This document shows, piece after piece, positions 41,784 to 51,119 of a stretch of 64,000 bases of DNA. The position numbers were made by a program, and so were the translations under genes. Under the pieces are notes generated by a model, which was not told where the DNA came from, made no database searches, and worked only from the letters and a program-made list of their open reading frames with translations. Numbering within the stretch: position 1 is the first letter of the stretch; every line of letters begins with the position of its first letter. This stretch comes from Nymphaea colorata (Eukaryota; Streptophyta; Magnoliopsida; Nymphaeales; Nymphaeaceae), in NCBI RefSeq assembly GCF_008831285.2, contig NC_045139.1, forward strand, positions 18,272,354 to 18,336,353. The letters run 5' to 3'.

Positions 41784-44615
41784 TCATTTGCAGCCAACTA
41801 CGCGTTTTCCTTCAGGCAATTGAGTAATTTCCCATGTTTGATTTTTGTTTAGGGCATCAATCTCTTCCTGCATGGCTTTGATCCAAACGGGGTTATCTTT
41901 GGCCTCCTCATATGATCTTGGTTCTACTTCTTTTTCTATGGTGGCCAAAAAAGCACAGTGTTTCTCGGAGAAATTTTTGAATGTCACACATTTTTCGATG
42001 GGATGCATGACTGCCTTGTATGTAACATAATCTTTCAAGTGCCTAGGCGCTTGAATGATTCTTTGTGATCTTCTTGGCTCGGCGACTCCAGTTGTGTGGC
42101 CTTCAATTTCAACTTCATGAGCTCCCATGCTTTCGATCAAGGTTTGCACTTGAGCTTCTTCTTGTTCATTTGGATATCCTTGGTTTGTAGAAATAGCGAC
42201 CAAATCATCATATATGCTAATATTTGGTAAGGTAGTCTCCCCCTGTCGCCTTTCTTGATGACGGTGATTTTTAAAATATGGCACTGACTCATCAAATTTG
42301 ACATCTCTAGAAATATACATGCGCTGGTCATGAGGGTTGTAGCATCTATAGCCCTTTTTGCTGACTGAATATCCCATAAACACACATTTGTGAGCTTTCG
42401 GACTAAGTTTGTCGCGTTCAGTTTTGTCGATCATAACATACACGGTACTGCCAAACAACTTCAAGTGATTGATACTGATCTTGCGCCCAGTAAGGATGTG
42501 AAGTGGTGATCTTCCTCTTAGTCTGCAACTAGGAGTTCGGTTAATCAAATAGCAAGCACTCATAATCGCCTCGCTCCAAAACTGTTTAGGCATACAAGAC
42601 TGAAAAAGTAAGGAACGAGTAATTTCAAGAATATGACGATTTTTCCTCTCGACTACTCCATTTTGTTGCGGAGTTTTTACACATGAGTATTGATGCATCA
42701 TACCACTCGTATTTTCAAAATTTTCAAAAAAACAATTTTTAAACTCAGTCCCATTATCAGTTCTCAAGGTCTTAATACGAACATTGTATTGAGTTCTTAC
42801 CATATTATAGTAAATCACAAAATTTTCAAAAACTTGGTCCTTGGAATTAAGAAGATATAACCAAGTTACCTTAGAGAAATCATCAATAAAAGATAAGTAG
42901 TATTTAAAACCATTATAAGAGACTACTGGGGCAGGACCCCAAACATCGGCATGTACCAAATCAAATGGTTTACTAGCAATAGTTTCAGACAAACCAAAAG
43001 GAGGGCGAGTCATTTTCGCATATTGACAAATTTCACACACATGTAAGTCAAATATTTCATGAGGAAAAACTAAAGACATGACTCTATTGGAGGGGTGACC
43101 AAGTCTGCAATGCCACAAGTGAAAATCAAATCCCGAACTAGCAATCATAGCAACATTATGATTTTGATTGATCACATACACTCCATTCTCTTCTTTTCCT
43201 TCACCAATCGTCCTCTTCGTCAACCTGTCCTGAAAGATTACATTGTTGGGAGAAAAAATAACATTGCAATTTAGATCATGTGTAATCTTAGAGACAGATA
43301 AAAGATTGGATGCAAGATTAGGCATATAAAGAGTCTTCAATTCCTTTTCAAAGAGATTTGTTTTTCCAACTCCAACAATTTTAAGGGAGGTACCATCAGC
43401 TATAGTGACAGTTCTATTTTCACTTTTATTTTCTATATCTTTCAAGTTATTGTGAAAACAAGACATATGTTCGGATGCGCCGGAATCCACGATCCAAGAG
43501 TATTTTCTAGTAAGAGAGAAGTTTGAATTCATACCTGGCTGATTCCCGGGTGAAGTGAATGCCGATGCGGCTGTTACCGTGTTGGTGTGTCTCTGGCCAT
43601 TCATATTTTTAATCATCTTTGCAATAGTGGCAAGTGTAACCTCACCTTCGTCGGATTGAACATCGGACTGAACTAGCTGGGCCTGAGGCTTATACTGCTG
43701 CTTTGGAAAATCTCCCTTGTTTGTAGGTTTTTCGTGTAAATTCCAGCACTTTTCTCGAACATGCCCTTCTTTTTTGCAATAAGTGCACACTGGTCGTTTG
43801 CCTCTATTTATGAACGACTGCTGAGCTTCTATTTTTCCTTCAAATCTTTTGCTGGCCGAGACATTAAAAGCAACTTTTTCAATATTTTCACTGGTGGTTT
43901 TAGTATCAATAGTGTCACTGGTCTTCATCACCTTTCTCCTTTTCTCTTCTCGTAAAAGGGTGTTACACACCATATCCAAAGAGGGCAAATCAGGGGTCAT
44001 TAATATTTGGCTTCTTGCTTGTTCATAATCCTCGCCTAAACCAGCTAAGAGTTTGAAAGTTCTTTCTTGGTCTCGCTGCCTCTTAATGCGAGCAAGATCG
44101 GTTGAGAGGGGGCAATGTGAGTCCATCTCATTCCACTTTCCTTTGAGTGTAGCAATATAGTCACTCAAGGACATATGACCTTTCTTCAACTCATAGATTT
44201 CATGGGAGAGTTGATACATGCGCGCCGTACTATATTTTTCACTATATAATTCTTTAGCAGCATTCCATATTTCTTCGGCCGTATCAAAGTAATAAAAGCT
44301 TTCAGCGATTTTATAATCCATCGAGTTTAATAACCAAGACATGACCATATGATTTCCAGACTCCCATTCATCATAGTTAGGATCGTCAATGGCTGGTTTT
44401 GGTTTTTTTCCATTAACGTACCCTAGTTTAAGTTTCCCACTCAAAAACAAAGTAGCAGCTTTGGACCATGACATATAATTTAAGCCATTTAATGGAACAT
44501 TTGTAATTTTGAGAATAGTGGTACCTGTCTCCACGACGATATGTTGTTGTGTAGAAGATCCATTTGTCGAGTTCTGTCCCTGAGAGTCATTGGTTCCATC
44601 GTACGACGATGCCAT
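41784..44615 (-). CDS. Copia gag-protease-integrase part of the polyprotein (943 aa)
   Basis: ATG 44,615 on the minus strand. Gag region with LNYMSWSKAATLFL and an UBN2-type helical domain (residues about 40-250), then a CCHC zinc knuckle (CTYCKKEGHVREKCW, about 275-290), an aspartic protease site (WIVDSGASEHMS, about 380), GAG-pre-integrase (LWHCRLGHPSNRV), an integrase core with DVWGP, LRTDNGTEF and NGVVERKNRH (the D-D-E set), and the first residues of the RT domain. It ends at TGA 41,784-41,786 inside the conserved RT N-terminus, where the family normally reads through. This is a premature stop. Confidence 0.95.
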   Translation of the reverse strand: MASSYDGTNDSQGQNSTNGSSTQQHIVVETGTTILKITNVPLNGLNYMSWSKAATLFLSGKLKLGYVNGKKPKPAIDDPNYDEWESGNHMVMSWLLNSMDYKIAESFYYFDTAEEIWNAAKELYSEKYSTARMYQLSHEIYELKKGHMSLSDYIATLKGKWNEMDSHCPLSTDLARIKRQRDQERTFKLLAGLGEDYEQARSQILMTPDLPSLDMVCNTLLREEKRRKVMKTSDTIDTKTTSENIEKVAFNVSASKRFEGKIEAQQSFINRGKRPVCTYCKKEGHVREKCWNLHEKPTNKGDFPKQQYKPQAQLVQSDVQSDEGEVTLATIAKMIKNMNGQRHTNTVTAASAFTSPGNQPGMNSNFSLTRKYSWIVDSGASEHMSCFHNNLKDIENKSENRTVTIADGTSLKIVGVGKTNLFEKELKTLYMPNLASNLLSVSKITHDLNCNVIFSPNNVIFQDRLTKRTIGEGKEENGVYVINQNHNVAMIASSGFDFHLWHCRLGHPSNRVMSLVFPHEIFDLHVCEICQYAKMTRPPFGLSETIASKPFDLVHADVWGPAPVVSYNGFKYYLSFIDDFSKVTWLYLLNSKDQVFENFVIYYNMVRTQYNVRIKTLRTDNGTEFKNCFFENFENTSGMMHQYSCVKTPQQNGVVERKNRHILEITRSLLFQSCMPKQFWSEAIMSACYLINRTPSCRLRGRSPLHILTGRKISINHLKLFGSTVYVMIDKTERDKLSPKAHKCVFMGYSVSKKGYRCYNPHDQRMYISRDVKFDESVPYFKNHRHQERRQGETTLPNISIYDDLVAISTNQGYPNEQEEAQVQTLIESMGAHEVEIEGHTTGVAEPRRSQRIIQAPRHLKDYVTYKAVMHPIEKCVTFKNFSEKHCAFLATIEKEVEPRSYEEAKDNPVWIKAMQEEIDALNKNQTWEITQLPEGKRVVGCK

Positions 44616-45128
44616 GGATAAGTAAGAAAATAAAAAAAGAACTTGACCCTTTGAAGGCTATCACTGCTTTATGATCAACTGAACATAGAGGATGAAGAAT
44701 ATCACATAGAACAAAAACGTCCTTATCAGATTTGGGGAGCGGATGAGAGTTGGTCACTGGCTGTCTCACACAACTTCGTGAAAAAAAAACGGAACTGCAA
44801 AAATCGACTGCTTCCTCCAGAGTTCTCCAAAAAAATATGGGATAGTGCAGGAACGATCTTCAAAGACCTAGAATTCAATTCGTTCCATGCTCGACAGCTG
44901 AGATTATGGGAGAAAACAACGCCATAGGTTGGAATCACGGACTGAGCAGAGACTCCTCTGTCGGTCCTCTGTTTTCAAGCGTTGCGTCTATCTCTGTCCG
45001 TTCTTCCTGTACTCCACAGCAACTCCTATCGCTGGAATTCTCACAGTCGACAGAATTTCTCTGCTGCATATGTCAGAGATGAACCGATTCAGCTCCTCAC
45101 TAATTATCTCCAAGTGCTCAGGTAAACT

Positions 45129-45140
45129 TCTCTGATACCA
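45129..45140 (-). other. Primer binding site of the copia element
   Basis: TGGTATCAGAGA on the minus strand, directly inside the 5' LTR. It is complementary to the 3' end of plant initiator Met-tRNA, the usual primer for copia elements. Confidence 0.9.
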
Positions 45141-45437
45141 TGTTAGAATTTGAGAGAAAGAGGAGGAAGGAGAGTGCACGCACGGATTTACGTGGTTCGG
45201 ATTTGTAAATCCTACATCCACGGCAAAAACGTCACGCAGTCTCGCTCTGGTTTTCCATTACATTATTTTCCAGACTTACAAGGAATGGATATACGTTGGG
45301 TAAAGATTTACAATAAAAGAATATTTCTCAACGTCCCATTAACGGCTAGATGAGGCATGAATGGCAACAGTAGCAGAGTTAATAAGGAAGGAAAACTTGC
45401 CAAATCCATGCGTGATGTTGCAACGGTTTTCTCATCA
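45141..45437 (-). repeat. 5' LTR of the copia element (right side)
   Basis: 297 bp. Its + strand contains an ATG at 45,357 that is in frame, without stop, with the downstream DC1 fragment. The internal leader (44,616-45,128) has no ORF of note. Confidence 0.95.
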
Positions 45438-46610
45438 AGAACGAACCCAGTCTATGGCTGCAGACCCTGCAACTTCTACATCCACAAAAACTGCGCGGAG
45501 CTGCTCCCTTACATCCGCCACCCATCCCACGCTTCTCACACCCTCACCCTCGTCCACGCCTCCCCTTATCTTCAAGGCACCAGCGAATGCGACGCCTGCT
45601 GTAAGCCCATCGACAGCAGCACCGGCTTCTCCTACCATTGCACCCAATGTTCCTTCGACCTCCACACCCACTGCGCCTTCCTGCCTCCCACCATCAACAA
45701 CCCCAGCTCCGGCCACCCTCACCTTCTCTCCCTCCAATGCCCCGATGTCTTCTCTTTCGCTACCTACAAGTGCGATCTTTGCCGGAAAATGATTCCAACG
45801 AAGGCTTGGCTCTACTATTGCTCACCGTGCGACTTCCAAGCCCACACCGCCTGCGTACTGGCCCTCCTAGGTGGTTCCCCGTTGGGTTCAGCTGCGCCTC
45901 GGCCTATGGAGGGACAACCGACTGAAGCTGGCCGGCCACCGAACCCACTGATGACAGGCCTGACGCCGGCCGTTTGCCCTGGTCAAGTGGGCACGCCTAA
46001 TTGGCCCATGGGTGGACACCCAACTACTGCAGCCGGCCAGCCACTGAGTGGCCAGACGCCGGCGTTTTGGCCTGGTCAAGTGGGTGCGCCCGGTATCTCT
46101 TGCGGGCTAGATCCCAGTCATAATCATGCATCGGCGCCGGCCCAAGGGACTCATGCAGGAAACTATGGTTTCGAGGAGTGGAAGAGAGTGGATGGTAGTC
46201 ATCACATGGATGGACAAACAATGGCGCCGGGCCAGCCACCGAACCCACTGGGGGGTTCGACACAGACCATTTGGCCTGGTCAAGTGGGTGCATCAAGTGG
46301 GCTCGACGCGAGTCATGATCAGGGAGTGTCACCGGTACAAGGGACTCATGGAGAAAGCAGTTTTGAGGAACCGAAGGGAGCAAACAATAGTCTACAAAAC
46401 CATGGCGATAGTGTGGCTAGTGATCACACAGGGACTTCAAGCCAGGCTGATGTTCCCGAAAAGACCAGCAGCAATGGGCAGCAGGGAGAGGTTCCTGACT
46501 ACGTTGCTCTGCAACTCGAAATGATGAAGTTGCAGATGAGCCTGAATGTGGCCCAAACGACGAATAATATCATAAGTAACTGGGGGCGCCCACGGCACTA
46601 TTGGTTTTAA
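45438..46610 (+). pseudogene. DC1 gene, 3' fragment after the retrotransposon
   Basis: Continuation of the gene begun at 39,937. It starts after the target duplication with RTNPVYGCRPCNFYIHKNC (the second half of module 1). Module 2 follows (HTLTLVHASPYL, CDAC, CTQCSFDLHTHC), then module 3 (HLLSLQ, CDLC, CSPCDFQAHTAC). The C-terminal 230 residues carry three variants of a repeat: TPAVCPGQVGTP, TPAFWPGQVGAPG, TQTIWPGQVGASSG, with SSGLDxSH-like followers. They end in a helix-prone tail (ALQLEMMKLQMSLNVAQ) to TAA. The frame is open from 45,357 inside the LTR, so an N-terminally replaced protein with modules 2 and 3 remains possible. Its product before insertion would have been about 440 residues. 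Confidence 0.85.
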
Positions 46611-48603
46611 GTAATATGTGGTGAGAAAGGAAGCTCAATAATGGAGGTGGGTCTCTGATAAGGCTGCTCTGCCTAACCTGTCCAGGACTGTTTGCTACCG
46701 TTGAATAGTATTTGAATGGTTGTAATTTATTGGCATATATATGAAATTTCTTCTGGTACTCACAAGTCACAAAGGCCCAATGCACTAATTAGTTGTTGAA
46801 AGTCTAATATTTAAAGATTCCAAATTCAAAAAGGTCTAGAATTTAAAAACCAAGTTCGGTGTTCTTCAAAATCACTTAATCAAAGTTCACTATGCTCTTG
46901 GTCTAGCATATATATATATATATATATAAAAGTTTCTCAAGTCTCTCAAAGTGACTTGTGCCAACCAAACGCGTATTTGACAACGTAGTCAAGATGAGCC
47001 AAAGAAATTCAAAGGCTCGATCGATCAGGCCAAAATAAGAATCCATGTTAACACGTATATATAAATCCATATCCTTGTCGTTCTTGTCTACTTGATTCTA
47101 AAGCAAAAAATAGTTAATGAAACAAAAGGACATAAAAGACATGATCCATTAGACTATACCTACAACATGTTAAGTGGAATTTATCATTCAACCATATCAT
47201 AATCTTCACGTACAAATGAGGAGGAAAAATCCCTTACTTACAAGCTTTCATTATCCATGCCGGCAGAACCACCTTGGTCGTCCTTGATCCCACTGCAATT
47301 CATAAAAGATACGCCATGAAAGACTGCAAGGTTTTGTTTCTTTTCTTAGTAGGAAATTAAGATCGCGATGCAGAACAGTTGAAACTTGACTTCATCTATC
47401 AAGATAATATCTCCTATATATTCGGATCGCATATACTTAATCCTATTTAGTTATTGGAATTTCACATGTTTACATTTGAATTCGGATTTGAATACTAATA
47501 AATAAAAAAGTCTATGTCATTTTCTAAATCTGGTTTTTAAATTGTCAATCTGAATGCAATTCAAAGTCAGCTTCTTGATTCACATCCAAAGATGAATCTG
47601 ATTATTATATATATAATCTGCACACATTACAATGTATTATGAAACAACTCTAAAAAATGTATGCATATTGGACATATAAGGATATTTATTTAAAACTAAA
47701 TCTGAATTAAAATCCGAATCCGATCAAATATTTATTTAAAACTGATCAATCATATTGGGTGTCATTTTATATTCAAATCTGACCCAATCTTGACCAAATG
47801 TTAAATTTATTTTCCTCATACGACCTTTTGGATACATATCAAATCCGGTTCATACCAATTAACATCCCTATTCATGGCTCTTCTTTTCCCATATTGTTAT
47901 GAAAAAATTTCGATCATCTCCAAAGATCAATGTCCATGGGATGAATAATCAGAATCGAGCTTAAATGTGAATGACAAGAAGGAAATGCTAAAACTTAAAA
48001 GAAAAGAGCAAGATGTTGCACCGTTGACTTGATTAGAGAGTTGACCATGTGCTGGCACAACAACTTACATGGTCAACTCTTCAATCAAGTCAACCCCTCA
48101 AAAAGCCAGATCAAGCCCAACCCTTTGCGTGTGTGTCTGTGTATAGGCGCCTCAAATTCTATATCCTCTTTCACAAGCAAAACATATATAATATATATAT
48201 ATAGTGGAGTATTCAGTCATTAATATTCTCAAGTCCTAACCCTTCGTTGTCAACAGCAGTGACAGGACATATGCATTCTACGTAGTCGTAATCTATTTGC
48301 TTCATTCTAAAGAAAAAAAAAAGTCAAATAATCACAACCTGCTAGCAACTTTTAAAATTAATATATGAACTTCCGTGCATAACATCAATCGGATATGACA
48401 TATATTTTTTAAGAGGAATACCAACATTTCCTTGCACGTAAACTTAACACAATCCACACAAATCCTCAAACTTACAATATGAAATAACCTTTACCCAACA
48501 TCCAAAGATTTCTAGTCAACAATCCTTGGAGTCATACATGCAAATTTCACGAGAGAAAGAGACATTAATACTCGTGAATTAGTCGCCATTACCGCCAAAT
48601 TCA
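46611..48603. other. Intergenic; duplicated 3' flank and dispersed repeats
   Basis: 46,930-47,060 ('gacttgtgccaaccaaacgcg' and neighbours) matches 51,500-51,575, which lies downstream of the 50,172 gene, so these flanks were copied with the genes. 47,400-47,870 is a dispersed repeat of the 33,120 family. W-box-like gtcaac motifs cluster at 48,020-48,096. No gene is seen. Confidence 0.5.
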
Positions 48604-48610
48604 GGTCAAT
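48604..48610. promoter_or_regulatory. Single W-box core before the 48,689 gene
   Basis: ggtcaat (TTGACC on the reverse strand) in the block aggtcaatgggcaggattta, which aligns with the tandem-W-box blocks at 39,797 and 50,066. One of the two cores has been lost. Confidence 0.35.
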
Positions 48611-48688
48611 GGGCAGGATTTAGTTCTACATATACATCACTTTCTTCTCCCCACAATGCGTCCCTGTAGTTGAGAGACACACACAAAG

Positions 48689-49441
48689 ATGGAAGGCTAT
48701 CCTCCACAAGAGATGGGCTGGATCCAGCACTCCAGTCATCTTCATGCTCTGCAGCTCATCCCCTCCGACCATACCCACCCGCAAACCCGCTGCTGTCAGC
48801 TGACGGCCGCCACCGGGAGACCGGACCCAGTCTATGGCTGCAGGCCCTGCAATTTCTACATCCATAAGACCTGCGCCGAGCTGCCCGCTTATCTCCGCCA
48901 CCCTTCCCACCCTTCTCACACCCTCATTCTCGCTCCAACTCCCCCTTACCTTCAGGGCACCGCCCAATGCGACGGCTGCTGGAAGCAAGTCAATGGCTTC
49001 TCCTACCACTGCACCAACTGCTCCTTCGACCTCCACGCTCAGTGTGCCTTCCTGCCTCCCACCGTCAACCAGCCAAGCACTAATGCAGCCGGCCGGGCAC
49101 CAAACGCAGTGAGCAGCATGCCGCCGGCCATTTGGCCCGGTCAAGCGGTTGCACCTTGGCCCATGAATGGACGGCCAGAACCTACTGCAGCCGGCGGCCA
49201 GCCCTTGAACCCACTGAGTAGCTTGACGCCGGCCGTTTGGCCTGGTCAGGCGGGTGCACCGGGTCACGTGTCAAGTGGGCTCGACCCCATTCACGGCCAG
49301 GGTGGTGGTGTGTTGCAGAGTACTGGTTCGGGCCATTATCCAAGCCAAGCCGACCATCTTAGACTGATTAGGAATGCGGCTGCTGCTATCGCTGCTATTC
49401 AAGCCAACTCAGCGCAAGCCTGTCTAGACCTAATTGGGTGA
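48689..49441 (+). CDS. DC1 domain protein with two modules and WPGQ repeats (250 aa)
   Basis: Single exon, ATG 48,689 (MEGYPPQEMG, like its paralogues). Module 1 at about 14-62 (HSSHLHALQL, CC, CRPCNFYIHKTC) and module 2 at about 74-119 (HTLIL, CDGC, CTNCSFDLHAQC). Module 3 of the paralogues is missing: the sequence goes from FLPPTVNQPS straight to the repeat region. Two repeats follow, PPAIWPGQAVAP and TPAVWPGQAGAPG with SSGLDPIH. The end is a short Ala-rich amphipathic helix (AAAAIAAIQANSAQACLD). Loss of module 3 looks like an internal in-frame deletion. Confidence 0.88.
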   Translation: MEGYPPQEMGWIQHSSHLHALQLIPSDHTHPQTRCCQLTAATGRPDPVYGCRPCNFYIHKTCAELPAYLRHPSHPSHTLILAPTPPYLQGTAQCDGCWKQVNGFSYHCTNCSFDLHAQCAFLPPTVNQPSTNAAGRAPNAVSSMPPAIWPGQAVAPWPMNGRPEPTAAGGQPLNPLSSLTPAVWPGQAGAPGHVSSGLDPIHGQGGGVLQSTGSGHYPSQADHLRLIRNAAAAIAAIQANSAQACLDLIG

Positions 49442-50065
49442 TATCTTTAATAAAGCCAAGCTACTGTAAAGATATTGGTATGAATGTCGTAAGTCTCGTT
49501 CGAATAGGATATCCAAACCACTGCTTCAAACAAAAAAAAGAAAGTGGACATGTTAGAAAATGAGATCAAATTGAAGTAATGACATCTGATGATATTCCAA
49601 TTTGGATTCAATAACTATCCAACCGGATTCATATTTATATGTTAGTTTCAAATAAATATTAGTAGATGCAATATCCATGCATTATGAAAGTCGTTCTCAA
49701 CATACAATGATTTACCTTGGATTAGATTTAAAAGTTGAATCAAATTAAAAATCTAATTCGGATTGGTGAATTTAGGTTCAGATTCGAATATGCTTTTTCA
49801 TTCATAAAGTTATCAATCTGGATGAGGCCTTGATCCAACGCACCACATACATCCATCCAAAAAGATGTAGGAATCTTCACTTTACACTGGATCTCCTGTA
49901 TTTCTGCCAACCAAATCCACCAATCCAAACATTTCTAGTCAACAACCCTTGGATCTTACTGATCAAGTCCCCATTTCAGGGAAGCAAATCTCAATTCGAA
50001 CACTTCGGTCATCATAACAAAAAAGGAAAACAATATCACGCGTTAATTAGTACTCCCCACCACCC
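49442..50065. other. Intergenic; dispersed repeat and duplicated promoter block
   Basis: 49,550-49,830 resembles the 33,120-type repeat. 49,938-50,065 matches 39,670-39,796 and partly 48,510-48,600. Confidence 0.5.
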
Positions 50066-50078
50066 AAGTCAAGTCAAT
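50066..50078. promoter_or_regulatory. Tandem W-box cores before the 50,172 gene
   Basis: aagtcaagtcaat, about 95 bases before the ATG, followed by a conserved catgatttggttctacata block also found upstream of 39,937 and 48,689. Confidence 0.45.
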
Positions 50079-50171
50079 GGACATGATTTGGTTCTACATA
50101 AAGATCACCATCTTCCCCTGGTAACACCCCCTGTAATCGAGACTCTGGGAGACAACAACGTTGAGAGAGAG

Positions 50172-51119
50172 ATGGAAGGTTATCCTCATGGAGAGATGAG
50201 CTGGATCTATCACTCCAGTCATCTTCATGCTCTGCAGCTCATCTCCTCCGGCCATGGCCACCCCAAAAGGCGCTGTTGTGATGAGCCCACAGTCATCAGC
50301 TTGATCAACGCGAAGGGGAGATCGAACCCGGTCTACGGCTGCCGGCCCTGCAACTTCTACATCCACAAGGCCTGCGCGGAGCTAGTCCCCTACATCCGCC
50401 ACCCCTCCCACCGTCATCACACCCTTACCCTCGTCCCCAACTCCCCTTACCTGCTTAATGGTGGCGGCACCACCTGCGACGCCTGCTGGAAGCCGGCCGG
50501 TGGCTTCTCCTACCACTGCACCCATTGCTCCTTCGACCTCCACACCCACTGCGCCTTTCTGCCTCCCACCATCGAGCAACCCACCTCCCACCCCCACCTT
50601 CTCTCCCTAAGCTTCTCCTCTGGCATGTCTAGCTACGATTGTGATCTCTGCAGGAGGAAGATTGCCGCAACAGCCTGGTTTTACTACTGCCAGCCGTGCG
50701 ACTTTCAGGCCCACACCGACTGCATCGACCAGGCTCGGCGACGTTGTCCGCCGTCGGGTGCAGCCGAGCCTTGGCCCGTGGATGGACAACCGACAGCACC
50801 GGCCGCCGGCCGGCCCCTGAACCCACTGACCGGTCTGACGCCGGCCACTTGGCATGGTCAGGTCATAGGTGCCCCTGGTTTATCAAGTGGGCTCGAGCCG
50901 AATCGTGGAAATAGTTTTGAGGAGTTGAAGATTGCGTATAATAGTCTTAACGATAAGCATGGTGAAGATGTGGGGAATTCAGGTCATGCTGATGTTGTTG
51001 AAGAGCTCAAGAATACGGCTGCTGACATTAACGCTGTTCAACTGGCCGCAGCGCAATGTAACTTGCAGATTAATACGGTTTCTTCAATGTGTAATCTGTT
51101 GTATAACGTCAGGATCTAA
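50172..51119 (+). CDS. DC1 domain protein, three modules, one WPGQ-type repeat (315 aa)
   Basis: Start chosen at ATG 50,172, after a gagagagag leader, because it aligns with the MEGxxP starts of its paralogues; the frame is open further upstream but without homology. Modules: about 14-68 (HSSHLHALQL, CC, CRPCNFYIHKAC), 80-127 (HTLTL, CDAC, CTHCSFDLHTHC) and 140-184 (HLLSLS, CDLC, CQPCDFQAHTDC). Then a Pro-rich linker with one repeat (TPATWHGQVIGAPG, SSGLEP) and a helical C-terminus (ELKNTAADINAVQLAAAQC). It is the closest intact relative of the gene broken by the retrotransposon; both code and flanks match. Confidence 0.9.
   Translation: MEGYPHGEMSWIYHSSHLHALQLISSGHGHPKRRCCDEPTVISLINAKGRSNPVYGCRPCNFYIHKACAELVPYIRHPSHRHHTLTLVPNSPYLLNGGGTTCDACWKPAGGFSYHCTHCSFDLHTHCAFLPPTIEQPTSHPHLLSLSFSSGMSSYDCDLCRRKIAATAWFYYCQPCDFQAHTDCIDQARRRCPPSGAAEPWPVDGQPTAPAAGRPLNPLTGLTPATWHGQVIGAPGLSSGLEPNRGNSFEELKIAYNSLNDKHGEDVGNSGHADVVEELKNTAADINAVQLAAAQCNLQINTVSSMCNLLYNVRI

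Larger units (their letters stand above)
40089..45437 (-). mobile_element. Ty1/copia LTR retrotransposon, nearly intact
   Basis: A 5,349-bp element with two 297-bp LTRs (TG...CA), flanked by the direct repeat AGAAC (40,084-40,088 and 45,438-45,442). The order on the minus strand is 5'LTR, PBS, gag-protease-integrase-RT-RNaseH, PPT, 3'LTR, the copia order (integrase before RT). I count three differences between the LTRs, so the insertion is young. The polyprotein is interrupted by one in-frame TGA at 41,784-41,786. It is inserted in reverse orientation into a DC1 gene. It is probably not autonomous because of the stop, but could be mobilised by relatives. Confidence 0.97.
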
